Source of the DNA: JALUUH01 sp964636675
GTDB lineage: Bacteria; Pseudomonadota; Gammaproteobacteria; S012-40
Direction of reading: 5' to 3'
Length of the DNA stretch: 18,713 nucleotides
Assembly: GCA_964636675.1 (NCBI GenBank)
Contig: CAZWUO010000055.1
Coordinates: forward strand, 1-18,713
How positions within the stretch are numbered: position 1 is the first letter of the stretch; every line of letters begins with the position of its first letter. A model generated the notes under the pieces. That model did no database searches, was not told where the DNA came from, and worked only from the letters and a program-made list of their open reading frames with translations. Made by a program: the position numbers and the translations under genes. Shown in pieces: positions 8,670 through 15,971 of this stretch.

Positions 8670-9080
8670 AAGGTACTCCTAAAAAAATAATAGTTAAACA
8701 AAAAAAGATGCCTGCTTATTAACCAATAACCAGCTATTCTCCGAGAAAATTCCCACTAATAATACATTGATTAAAAGACCTATAGCTTACAAGGTCAAGC
8801 AATATAACCTTACCACTAGCAAGGACTGGTTAGCAAGTCTATATCCATACTATTTTTAAGACTCTTGCTTAACAGCGTTTATATACGGTCTTTTATGCAT
8901 ATGTTTTTTATGAAATAATCTACTATGTAAGTAGGATATAGAAACAAACAGTCCACGTTTTACGCTTTATTGCCTAACACAGCCCTGATTATTACCCATT
9001 AATTTAGTGGGTAATATTTTTGATAATTTCAGGTTTTTTTCTAAATATTAATAATAAAAGCATACGTTTTTTCAGCATTC
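8670..9080. other. Non-coding region between small peptide gene and redoxin gene
   Basis: There are no reading frames of note. It contains the leader of the 25-residue peptide gene, an imperfect dyad (TTAGCAAG near 8831 with CTTGCTTAA near 8867), and a forward-strand terminator-like hairpin at 8991-9021. A small RNA on the forward strand is possible but no promoter is convincing. Confidence 0.45.
8991..9021 (+). terminator. Terminator-like hairpin, forward orientation
   Basis: ATTACCCA (8991-8998) pairs with TGGGTAAT (9008-9015) and is followed by ATTTTT on the forward strand. On the reverse strand there is no T run after the hairpin, so it is poorly placed to end the redoxin transcript. The forward transcript it would end is unidentified. 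Confidence 0.5.
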
Positions 9081-9614
9081 CTAGGTTTCTTGTTTGGCAA
9101 ATGCCACTACCTGCTTCAAAGGCATATGATCACCTTCATCTTGCCCATGATAAACGGCTTGAATAACGCCCTGTTCATCGACAAGTAATGACAGCGGCAT
9201 GATTAAAGCCCGCGAAGACACCTCACGCGGAAGATAAAGTCGAAACATTGCTTTCATAAGGGTTGGCATGCGAAATAACATTCCTTTTAACATACCCATT
9301 ACTGAGTTTTTCACGCCGAATAATTGATAATACTGCCGTTGTTGGTCGGCAAGTATCGGAAATTTTGCAAGATGCTTATTTGCATGTTTTTTTAAATGTT
9401 CAATTTCAGATTCAAAGATAGCAACTATTTCAAAGTTCTCTCCAAGTTCAGGTTTCGCCTGTACTAGTTGCGACATGCGCATATTGCAAAACGGACAAGT
9501 GGCAAATCGAAAAAAGGTAAGTAAATATTTTTTGCCTATTAATGAATGACTATCGAACTGCGAACCGTCGATGGCTGGCAATATTATTTGTGGCATAGAT
9601 TGACCGATTTCCAT
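9081..9614 (-). CDS. Peroxiredoxin-like/redoxin-domain thiol protein
   Basis: This is a 177-residue AhpC/TSA-type thioredoxin-fold protein. The N-terminus IGQSMPQIILPAIDGSQFD is the usual redoxin opening. The active-site region TFFRFATCPFCNMRMSQL carries CPFC at residues 40-43, a CxxC rather than the single peroxidatic Cys of classical 2-Cys enzymes. The C-terminal MPLSLLVDEQGVIQAVYHGQDEGDHMP matches the last strands of the fold. No signal peptide, so cytoplasmic. AGGAGATATCT before the ATG is a good SD. It diverges from the LysR gene, the classic arrangement for a regulator and its target. It is likely a thiol-dependent peroxidase or disulfide reductase; exact substrate unknown. Confidence 0.85.
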   Translation of the reverse strand: MEIGQSMPQIILPAIDGSQFDSHSLIGKKYLLTFFRFATCPFCNMRMSQLVQAKPELGENFEIVAIFESEIEHLKKHANKHLAKFPILADQQRQYYQLFGVKNSVMGMLKGMLFRMPTLMKAMFRLYLPREVSSRALIMPLSLLVDEQGVIQAVYHGQDEGDHMPLKQVVAFAKQET

Positions 9615-9798
9615 AGATATCTCCTAAATTATCTTTCACATAAAATTGCGCCTGAATAAATATTCTTAGCGACAACAATAGACAGCGGATTTACCCTTAA
9701 AATTAAGCCTAGACTCCCGATTTTCTCGCCTTGCTATTGCATAAAGCGACAGTATGATTTATTACAATATTATGCGCAATAGACTATAAAAACATAGA

Positions 9799-9834
9799 AT
9801 TCATACCTATAATGAATAAATAACATGTTATAAT
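9799..9834. promoter_or_regulatory. Candidate LysR operator and promoter in the divergent intergenic region
   Basis: ATTCAT-N7-ATGAAT (9799-9817) is a dyad that fits the T-N11-A form of LysR-type operators. It is followed by the palindrome TAACATGTTA (9821-9830) overlapping a TATAAT box (9829-9834), 28 bp before the LysR ATG. This placement suits autoregulation plus control of the divergent redoxin gene. No good -35 box is seen. Confidence 0.4.
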
Positions 9835-9862
9835 GTAATCAAGTTAACATTCTCAAAAAAAA

Positions 9863-10804
9863 ATGGATAATAGTCATATACTTAAATGTATGCAGGTGTT
9901 CGTTTCGGTCGCCGATAGCGGCGGCTTTTCGGAAAGTGCACGCAGGTTAGGGGTTTCACAACCTTCCGTTTCTCGTCAGGTGAATGCATTGGAGGAGTAC
10001 TTAGGAGTGCGTTTATTACAACGTACGACACGGCGCCTCAGCTTAACCGAAGCAGGCCAAGTATATTGTGCAAAAGCACGGCAAATATTGCGTGATGTAA
10101 CTGAAGCAAGCCAGTCTATCGCGGGATTTAAAGACACAGCCTCAGGATTGCTGCGAATCGGCGCACCATTAGTGTGGACTGATCTTAAAATTACACCTTA
10201 TCTTTCTGAGTTTCTTGAATTACACCCTGAAATCGAATTAGACATTCAGTGTACCGAAGTCATTCAAGATGTGGTCGATGAAGGTCTTGATTTAGTCATT
10301 CGTGTGGGGCCACTCACGGATAGCAGTTATGTTGCTGTGCCCCTAGCAAAGATTCAAATGCGCTTGTGTGCGTCAGCAAAGTATCTTGCATTACACGGCA
10401 TACCCCTAACACCGCGTGACTTATTGCCGCATAACTGCATCGTATATAATAGTAATGATGAATGGGAATTCTATGCCAATGCCCAACAACATTCTCATCT
10501 AAAATCATCCAAGCAAAAACTAAAAAACCAAATGCAAACGATCCAAGTCACCGGAAATATCAATACCAATGTGGTGACAGTGATGCTAACCGCACTAAAG
10601 CACAACATGGGTATCTCTTTATTACCCGATCTGTTAGTCAATGATTTGCTGCAAACTGAAGAACTTGTACGCCTCATGCCTACGTATGATATAAAAGTTA
10701 AAAACCTGGATCTGCAGCAAATATTTGTGTTGTATTCAAATCGCAAATATTTACCCGCAAAAACCCGCGCATTTATCGACTTCTATCGCGATAAGTTCTG
10801 TTGA
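9863..10804 (+). CDS. LysR-family transcriptional regulator
   Basis: The 313 residues are the standard length for the family. The winged helix-turn-helix occupies about residues 8-67 (FVSVADSGGFSESARRLGVS, then QPSVSRQVNALEEYLGVRLL and TTRRLSLTEAG). The linker helix and the periplasmic-binding-protein-like effector domain follow (about 95-300), with LRIGAPLVW and GLDLVIRVGPL typical of the subgroup that includes AaeR/DsdC-like regulators. No SD precedes the ATG, only an A-rich tract, so translation may be inefficient or the start slightly different. It is divergent from the redoxin gene, its most likely target. The effector is unknown. Confidence 0.93.
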   Translation: MDNSHILKCMQVFVSVADSGGFSESARRLGVSQPSVSRQVNALEEYLGVRLLQRTTRRLSLTEAGQVYCAKARQILRDVTEASQSIAGFKDTASGLLRIGAPLVWTDLKITPYLSEFLELHPEIELDIQCTEVIQDVVDEGLDLVIRVGPLTDSSYVAVPLAKIQMRLCASAKYLALHGIPLTPRDLLPHNCIVYNSNDEWEFYANAQQHSHLKSSKQKLKNQMQTIQVTGNINTNVVTVMLTALKHNMGISLLPDLLVNDLLQTEELVRLMPTYDIKVKNLDLQQIFVLYSNRKYLPAKTRAFIDFYRDKFC

Positions 10805-10940
10805 CGTTTCATTGTCACCGCCGCTCAAAAAATAAGCGCCAATCAAAATAAACCTTCCAAGATGACCTACTCTCGCTACGCCCACCTAAATCGGACAAAC
10901 TCGCAGAGCTAGCATTGTATTTTTTTGGATAAATTGTAAT

Positions 10941-10969
10941 TTGACCCATATTGTTTTCTATAATATTGT
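10941..10969 (+). promoter_or_regulatory. Candidate sigma-70 promoter of the small exported protein gene
   Basis: TTGACC (10941-10946), a 17-bp spacer and TATTGT (10964-10969) lie about 58 bp before the ATG at 11027. An overlapping TATAAT (10959-10964) with TTGTAA 19 bp upstream is an alternative. Confidence 0.45.
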
Positions 10970-11026
10970 GCCCCCTAATTTTTTATCAAAAAAATTGAAT
11001 ATCCTAATAAATCGAGGGGAAAGATT

Positions 11027-11482
11027 ATGAATAAAGCCATAAAAAACGGCTTGGCAACGCTGATATTAACAACATTACCTGTAATAGGTGTACAAGCTGG
11101 AAGCAGTGATAATCATGCCGCAATTTTCGCCGGCGCAACCAATAAAAAAGACACCGATCCCACCGCCGCTATCGAATATGAATACCGTACACCCTTGTGG
11201 AGCAAAAAAATTGGTGTTGGCCTGGTGGCTGAACGAATTTTCGCCGATAAAGCAGCGAATCTTGTGCTTGCCGGTGTTGTCGTTCATCCATGGCAAGGCT
11301 TGAAAATAAATCTTTTCTCGGGCACTAAATTTGTCAGCAGCAAAACTAAAACCGTATTCCGCGGGGGTTTAGGTTACGACTTTCACTATGATAATATTTC
11401 TTATGGGCCGGTTTATAATTTAGACCGCATCAAAGGAGACAACTACCACGTATTTGGTATCGCCGTAGGCGTAGGCTTCTAA
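11027..11482 (+). CDS. Small exported protein, probably outer membrane/beta-barrel-like
   Basis: The 151-residue product has a clear signal peptide (MNKAIKNG, then a hydrophobic core ending VIGVQA, cleavage near residue 24). The mature part alternates polar and hydrophobic residues with frequent Gly/Tyr/Phe, for example AAIEYEYRTPLW, GVGLVAERIF, VFRGGLGYDFHYD, and ends in GIAVGVGF with a terminal Phe. That pattern suits an outer membrane beta-barrel of about eight strands. The strong SD CGAGGGGAAAG precedes the ATG. I do not recognise the family. It appears monocistronic, with an upstream promoter and downstream hairpin. Confidence 0.75.
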   Translation: MNKAIKNGLATLILTTLPVIGVQAGSSDNHAAIFAGATNKKDTDPTAAIEYEYRTPLWSKKIGVGLVAERIFADKAANLVLAGVVVHPWQGLKINLFSGTKFVSSKTKTVFRGGLGYDFHYDNISYGPVYNLDRIKGDNYHVFGIAVGVGF

Positions 11483-11504
11483 ACGCAAATAAATCAGTGA
11501 ATTA

Positions 11505-11545
11505 AGGGTTCCTGCACAAATAGATATGCCGGAACCCTATTTCCT
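11505..11545 (+). terminator. Possible terminator hairpin after the exported protein gene
   Basis: AGGGTTCC (11505-11512) pairs with GGAACCCT (11531-11538) across an 18-base loop, followed by ATTTCCTT. The T run is poor, so this is a weak call. It could serve both convergent genes. Confidence 0.4.
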
Positions 11546-11562
11546 TGACAATTCGAGCTTCC

Positions 11563-12049
11563 CTAGATTAATTTAGACATATACAGTTCATTCACAAACA
11601 CATCATTGACTCGCATCGCGTTTTTTCTGATTCCTTCAATTGCATAACCGTTGTTGATATACAAATTTTTTGCGCGGCTATTGGAATCTATAGCGATCAT
11701 TTCCAATCGATGAAAACCGCTATTTTTGCCCAGGATTCAAAACCTGATAACAAAGACGTCGCTATCTTTCCCCCCCAATAGGCTTTTAATACGCCCACCA
11801 CGAAGCTTGCTGTATGGCGTGTTCTATTGGTTTGGCCTCCAGTTGCACCTAGAAAACCGACTACTTTTTCATTCTCAATAGACACCAGTAACAAACGGTT
11901 TTCTGATTTGGCAATCGAATCAATCAAGGCTGCTTGCGCATTAATCGATAAACGTCGTCAAACAACATGAAGTCCGTCTCTTTGTCCAAAGATACAAACA
12001 AATCGACTAAGGACTTCTCGTCACCTAATCTTGCTTCTCTAATATCCAT
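11563..12049 (-). pseudogene. GNAT-family N-acetyltransferase, broken by two frameshifts
   Basis: Three reading frames spliced together give a normal GNAT protein of about 162 residues. Frame one starts at the ATG at 12049 (MDIREARLGDEKSLVDLFVS, then DFMLFDD) and dies near 11940. Frame two carries AALIDSIAKSENRLLLV, then KVVGFLGATGGQTNRTRH and VGVLKAYWGGKIATSLLSGF, the acetyl-CoA-binding core; the family usually has YxGxGIG here, so GGKIA is also altered. It breaks near 11729 in GGGCAAAAATAGC, where one more A restores frame three: NSGFHRLEMIAIDSNSRAK, NLYINNGYAIEGIRKNA and VFVNELYMSKLI to a stop at 11563. Family members acetylate amines or protein N-termini using acetyl-CoA. Inactivation is likely unless the indels are assembly errors. 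Confidence 0.8.
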
Positions 12050-12136
12050 AATCTGAATAAACCCTATCTATCTCTAATGACATATACAACAGCAAGTTAC
12101 CCTCATCATGTGAGCGATCAACTATGGAATATAGGT

Positions 12137-12817
12137 TTAACCAAGCCATTCCCCCACGAGAATAACAGAAGCTGGTTTTTGGGTTTGAGGATTCAGTGGC
12201 TCCCGTATTTTATCGATAGCAAAGCCATGCTCTAAAAATAAAGTTTTCCACGTTGCCAATGTTCTGAAGTACCAAGGTGCTGGATCACAAAATTTTTCAC
12301 TAAAGCCTTTCCATGATCCGGCTCTCCATCCATTTTCATATTTTTCTTCAGCGCAAAACTTTGGATGCAGGGTTTGCACAATAAAATAACCTTTAGCTTC
12401 GAAGAACAAAGGTATTTGTTGAAACAAATGATCTACCGATTCTTTTCCAAGCAGTGAAAAATTACTAACAACAACATCGAATTTTTCATGGCCGAGCGCA
12501 GGTATTAAATTTTCATAAGCAATATTGGCAAACCTACCGATACCTGCTTGCTGCGCAACTGCGATAAATTCGGGTATGACATCGACTCCCCAAGATGTTA
12601 CGCCGCTTTGCTCAAGCTCCCTAACCAGCCAACCCTCACCACAGCCTAAATCCAACACTGATTTTGGCTGGTGTTGCAAAATCACCTCAACGATTGCTTG
12701 GTTGGTTACCAATCGCCGGCTTGCAATTTCTCCCTCACGCACTGCCTTAACCCAAGGAGCAACATTTTTTTTCCATGAATGAATAATATCTTGATCTGAA
12801 TATTTACTCATTGGCAT
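12137..12817 (-). CDS. Class I SAM-dependent methyltransferase
   Basis: This 226-residue protein has the SAM-binding motif I VLDLGCGEGWLVREL (about 54-68). The acidic motif II is GVDVIPEFIAVA (77-88), and motif IV is FDVVVSNFSLLGKE (113-126). VQTLHPKFC follows as the next strand. There is no signal peptide. The fold is clear but the substrate is not: this clade methylates small molecules, lipids or biotin precursors, and nothing in the neighbourhood decides. ATG codons at residues 1 and 3 are both possible starts, and neither has a strong SD. It diverges from the inositol monophosphatase-type gene across 77 bp, so the two may share a control region. Confidence 0.88.
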   Translation of the reverse strand: MPMSKYSDQDIIHSWKKNVAPWVKAVREGEIASRRLVTNQAIVEVILQHQPKSVLDLGCGEGWLVRELEQSGVTSWGVDVIPEFIAVAQQAGIGRFANIAYENLIPALGHEKFDVVVSNFSLLGKESVDHLFQQIPLFFEAKGYFIVQTLHPKFCAEEKYENGWRAGSWKGFSEKFCDPAPWYFRTLATWKTLFLEHGFAIDKIREPLNPQTQKPASVILVGEWLG

Positions 12818-12894
12818 CTAAAACTAAAACTGCCCGTTCATTTAGGCTAAAATAGGAACGCAAAATTATTCTGCCAAATATAACCGAGAAAATC

Positions 12895-13722
12895 ATGCGC
12901 ATCAATCAACAAATGCTGCAACACCTAGAGCAAATCATCCGTGAAACCGCACATACTGAACTATTGCCACGTTTCCGCCAGATAGAACACCAATTCAAAT
13001 CAGACGGCAGCATCGTTACCGAAGCGGATCTCGCGATGCAATATGCGCTGACAAAAGCATTAAAGCAAAATTGGCCTGAAATTCCATTGCTGGGCGAAGA
13101 AATGAGTCACGCCGAGCAACAAACGTTGCTGGAGCAAAACCAGGACGGATTGTGGATACTCGACCCACTCGATGGTACGAGCAATTTTGCAGCCGGTATT
13201 CCTTGTTTTGCGGTTTCTCTCGCCCTGTTGATAAACAACAGCATAAAGCTCGGCTTAATCTATGACCCTCTACGCCAAGAATGTTTTAGCGCCATTGCAC
13301 AGCAAGGGGCATGGCTGAATAAGCAACCATTACACAGAAAGAATACCCAGCTGCCGCTGTCTCAGTGCATCGCGCAAATTGATTTCAAACGATTATCTGG
13401 CAAACTCGCGGAAACTATCGCGCGCCATCCGCCTTATAGCTCTCAACGCAGTTTTGGATCGGGTGTATTGGACTGGTGCTGGTTAGCAACAGGCCGCGTA
13501 CATCTCTACCTGCATGGCGCGCAAAAATTATGGGACTATAGCGCGGGGCAATTAATCCTACGCGAATCGGGTGGGCAATGTTGTACGTTAGATAATGAAG
13601 TTGTATTCCGCGGTAAACTCGAATCACGTTCCGTTATTGCGGCCTTAGAGCCTCAGCACTTTACCGCCTGGCAAGATTATATCTTCAAAAACTCAACACA
13701 CTCAGGTTCCAAAGTTTTGTAG
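12895..13722 (+). CDS. Inositol monophosphatase superfamily phosphatase
   Basis: The 275 residues carry the Mg2+/Li+-sensitive phosphatase motifs: SDGSIVTEADLAMQYAL (about 36-52), LGEEMS with the metal-binding Glu pair (66-71), ILDPLDGTSNFAAG with the catalytic Asp residues (88-101), and LWDYSAGQLILRESGG (212-227). Family members hydrolyse inositol monophosphate, histidinol phosphate or 3'-phosphoadenosine 5'-phosphate (PAP). GTSNF in place of the usual GTTNF is conservative. The 3' end overlaps the convergent sulfotransferase gene by 46 bp. Because sulfotransferases release PAP, a PAP phosphatase role is plausible, but that is inference from context. Confidence 0.92.
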   Translation: MRINQQMLQHLEQIIRETAHTELLPRFRQIEHQFKSDGSIVTEADLAMQYALTKALKQNWPEIPLLGEEMSHAEQQTLLEQNQDGLWILDPLDGTSNFAAGIPCFAVSLALLINNSIKLGLIYDPLRQECFSAIAQQGAWLNKQPLHRKNTQLPLSQCIAQIDFKRLSGKLAETIARHPPYSSQRSFGSGVLDWCWLATGRVHLYLHGAQKLWDYSAGQLILRESGGQCCTLDNEVVFRGKLESRSVIAALEPQHFTAWQDYIFKNSTHSGSKVL

Positions 13723-14540
13723 GCGTGATCTAAGATTTGTTTTTCCTGCTCTGGATTGAGCAAATTTTTGTAATCTCCGGCCGTCCCTTTGCGGATAAAA
13801 GTACCGGGGCTAAATACCGGTTTATTAGCTTCATCTTGAAAAGTAAATTTTTCACTGTGCATTTTCATCCACTCAAATGAGCAATATTCTAACACCCGTC
13901 TTTTACTCTTCGCGTCTAAATGCCAATCTAAAAAAGACAATATTTGATCCACAGACTTCTCTAAATCAAGCTTCATCTCTTCATAACGCAGCCAAAGAAT
14001 ATTTTTTTGATTAATATGTGGCCACCAACTCGAAACATTGTGATACCAACCTCCGGTCTCAAACCAAGTTGCGAAATACTCATCAAAACTCGCTGGTTTT
14101 TGGATATCTGATTTCTGACAAGTCTCATCCGTCAAATTCATCATATGGTGGTAAAAACTGACACAGCAATCTCTGGGATCACGCGAACTCAAGATGATGT
14201 TCGCCTTATCAACACCCGGTGTTTGCGGGTAGGTGCAATGCGTTTTAAAAACTCGGGGCGAATCAATGGCATCAAACTCTGTAATGATCTCAGACCAAGT
14301 CTTGCCTTCGCGCGGTATTTCTAACCAAGGAACGACATCAAAAATACTCGCAAATTCTTGATCCCCCCCTGAGCGCAATTGATGCAAAATTTGTTGCATC
14401 CACGTCGTACCCGCTTTAGGGGCTGTGGTAATCAACACATCAGTTTCGCGCACGGCAAAATTTGCCAAAATCAACGGTTCGTGCCGCGAGGAAGTTTCTC
14501 CCCATTTAGGGTCTAGGGTTGGTTGACTGTCTGAGCTCAT
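13677..14540 (-). CDS. PAPS-dependent sulfotransferase
   Basis: This 287-residue cytosolic-type (sulfotransferase family 1) enzyme transfers a sulfo group from PAPS to a hydroxyl or amine. The 5'-phosphosulfate loop is TTAPKAGTTWMQQ (38-50). The catalytic His is probably H101 in FKTHCTYPQ. The 3'-phosphate-binding segment is ILSSRDPRDCCVSFYHH (116-132), and the C-terminal PAPS loop FIRKGTAGDYKN matches the family RKGxxGDWK. SFEWMK and WLRYEEMKLDLE also match. There is no signal peptide. The acceptor cannot be told from sequence. The gene lies 30 bp downstream of the 94-residue protein gene on the same strand (likely operon) and runs into the phosphatase gene tail to tail. Confidence 0.93.
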   Translation of the reverse strand: MSSDSQPTLDPKWGETSSRHEPLILANFAVRETDVLITTAPKAGTTWMQQILHQLRSGGDQEFASIFDVVPWLEIPREGKTWSEIITEFDAIDSPRVFKTHCTYPQTPGVDKANIILSSRDPRDCCVSFYHHMMNLTDETCQKSDIQKPASFDEYFATWFETGGWYHNVSSWWPHINQKNILWLRYEEMKLDLEKSVDQILSFLDWHLDAKSKRRVLEYCSFEWMKMHSEKFTFQDEANKPVFSPGTFIRKGTAGDYKNLLNPEQEKQILDHAYKTLEPECVEFLKI

Positions 14541-14570
14541 ATAAAATATTCCCTAATATGCGATAATTTG

Positions 14571-14855
14571 TTAATTTTTCTCTGCTTCGGTTTCTGTAGG
14601 GATATTAGGCGGGGTATTAGATTTTTGCTCCGCAACACGGCTAATGCCAAAAAGTACCGTTGGCGGAATGCTCAAACCCAAATCAACATTATTAACCCGA
14701 TAGTTAGAGCCTTTTTGCTGCAGAATATTATTCACTTTTTCTTGTTTCTCTACCGCTTTTATAATGGTATCGGCGATCAATTCATCACTGCTAAAATCAA
14801 TCGCTTTTTCGACCACTTTCTCTGAGAGTGATTTCGCTTTGTCAAAGAGACTCAT
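14571..14855 (-). CDS. Small hypothetical protein upstream of the sulfotransferase
   Basis: The 94 residues start MSLFDKAKSLSEKVVEKAID after a strong AAGGAG SD, so this is a real gene. The first half is amphipathic and helical (FSSDELIADTIIKAVEKQEK). The middle has GLSIPPTVLFGISRVAEQ and the end is a Thr/Pro/Glu-rich low-complexity tail (TPPNIPTETEAEKN). There is no signal peptide or clear membrane helix. I do not recognise the family. With only 30 bp to the sulfotransferase start, the two are probably co-transcribed. Confidence 0.7.
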   Translation of the reverse strand: MSLFDKAKSLSEKVVEKAIDFSSDELIADTIIKAVEKQEKVNNILQQKGSNYRVNNVDLGLSIPPTVLFGISRVAEQKSNTPPNIPTETEAEKN

Positions 14856-15214
14856 TTTTTTCTCCTTAAAGAGTTAATAGCCAACAGCACGATCATATAA
14901 ATTGACGACACGCCCTGCCCCTAATACCTTTCTATCAGATAAAAAACGATAAGTCATCAAGCATATACCCGTAGCGATTGAAATTTAGACTTTTAGTGTG
15001 CGTCATATTCATTTCATGGATAGGCGAAATGACGCGTAATAGCCGGACTATTGCGAGGAATTTCCCTAGGTGCCCTTTAGGGTGAACACAGCCATGGAAT
15101 GAAGAGGGCCTGCAATAAAACAAAAATCTCAATCGCTACGGGTATATATCCATTCCAACAAGAGTGCGACAACCTGCGTAGGCACAGGGAAAGGAATGAG
15201 ATGCAACAGTGACT
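14856..15214. other. Intergenic region holding MITE-like element 2
   Basis: No gene is seen. It contains the promoter region of the operon to its left (no clear boxes) and the inverted-repeat element 14963-15147. A 65-codon frame across the element is explained by its inverted repeats and is not a gene. Confidence 0.55.
14963..15147. mobile_element. MITE-like element 2 (185 bp, terminal inverted repeats)
   Basis: An 18-bp perfect inverted repeat, ATATACCCGTAGCGATTG, bounds the element (14963-14980 and 15130-15147) and extends imperfectly inward through an A/T tract (GAAATTT against GAGATTT). The interior is non-coding and contains AATAGCCGGACTATT (15038-15052), which closely resembles the AATAGCGGGCTATT core of element 1 although the termini differ. 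No target duplication is evident. It is likely a non-autonomous element or a member of a chromosomal repeat family. Confidence 0.6.
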
Positions 15215-15412
15215 TCAATAATGCGGCGGCCTTTCGTCTGTTGGTGTCGCCACTGGGTCATTTTGAGCGTGCAATTGCGTTAAGAGATGCTCTATTTGAT
15301 TTTGCAAAACATCAATCTGAGTTTGTTGCTTAACAATCACCGCATTCAATTCTTCCAATGTCGATTCTTGATAAGTCAAACGCACTTCAAGATCTGCAAT
15401 ACGTGTTTCCAT
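15215..15412 (-). CDS. slyX: SlyX family protein
   Basis: The 65 residues begin METRIADLEVRLTYQESTLE, continue with a heptad-patterned coiled coil (LNAVIVKQQTQIDVLQNQIE) and end with the diagnostic PPHY (ERPPHY). This matches the SlyX family in length and in both ends. The open frame continues 23 codons upstream to another ATG at 15481, but the Cys-rich extension is not family-like, so I place the start at 15412. SlyX is a widespread small gammaproteobacterial protein; its molecular function is not established. Confidence 0.9.
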   Translation of the reverse strand: METRIADLEVRLTYQESTLEELNAVIVKQQTQIDVLQNQIEHLLTQLHAQNDPVATPTDERPPHY

Positions 15413-15546
15413 TATTGAACACCCACAATCTTTACTACACCCAATTGGTAGCGGACAGATATTACCAACTATTACCAACACGAACTTGCTGAATATTTTT
15501 TGATGAGATTATAAAAAAAAATCTGCTGAGGAAATACAAACTGATC

Positions 15547-15636
15547 TTAAGAAAGATCCATGAAATACCAATAAAAACCACCTAAGGCAATGGCAGCTAC
15601 GGCAACGACAATAGACGTGGATAACTTCTCATTCAT
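15547..15636 (-). CDS. Small single-pass membrane peptide (29 aa)
   Basis: An ATG at 15636, preceded by GAGG at 8-base spacing, opens a 29-codon frame starting MNEKLSTSIVVAVAAIALGG and ending FYWYFMDLS before TAA. A short charged N-terminus leads into one membrane helix capped by aromatic residues, so it is probably an inner membrane peptide. It lies upstream of slyX on the same strand with about 130 bp between. No known family is recognised. Support is the SD, topology and clean start and stop only. Confidence 0.5.
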   Translation of the reverse strand: MNEKLSTSIVVAVAAIALGGFYWYFMDLS

Positions 15637-15783
15637 GCTAATGACCTCATTCATTTCATAAAACGATTCAATAAGCTGCAAAATAATACGTGGTCTGCGT
15701 AAGATTGCAACTGCAAATACGATTCACCTCTTTGCCTTACTAAACTCACTAAAAGTCAAATTAATACCTAAGTCCGCTTGAAG

Positions 15784-15843
15784 CCAATAAAAAAGGCCTA
15801 ACATCACTGCTAAGCCTTTGTTTGTATTGGCGTCCCCAGGGGG
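15784..15843 (-). repeat. att-like direct repeat, left copy: tRNA 3' end plus terminator
   Basis: These 60 bp match 18654-18713 with two mismatches. Read on the reverse strand the segment is CCCCCTGGGGACGCCA (15843-15828), the T-stem/acceptor 3' half and encoded CCA expected of tRNA-Glu, followed by a terminator hairpin. Immediately upstream of it (above 15843) there is no tRNA body, so this copy is only the 3' fragment that integration into a tRNA gene leaves behind. Confidence 0.7.
15786..15820 (-). terminator. Terminator hairpin in the left direct repeat
   Basis: On the reverse strand AAAGGCTTAG pairs with TTAGGCCTTT (two G-T pairs), with an 8-base loop and a T6 tail. It was probably the tRNA gene's terminator originally, and may still insulate slyX-side genes from reverse-strand transcription out of the insert. 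Confidence 0.7.
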
Positions 15844-15971
15844 TACGCGATAGATATCCGGTATCTGCCGATCACAAAGAACACACAAGCTGCGTTGCCA
15901 AACAAATTGAACTTATAAATAATAATCAATATGTTACACGATAGCTGCCCCATTTAAGAAAAACTCAGTAA

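Noticed and set aside
14935..15132. 65-codon reverse frame between the sulfotransferase operon and slyX
   Set aside because: It lies within the inverted-repeat element and has no SD or recognisable protein features.
15413..15481. Longer SlyX start adding 23 residues
   Set aside because: The extension is Cys-rich and unlike the family, whose members begin at the METRIADLE position.
15828..15900. A complete tRNA gene at the left repeat
   Set aside because: Only the last 16 bases match a tRNA 3' end; the sequence above 15843 does not form D, anticodon or T arms.
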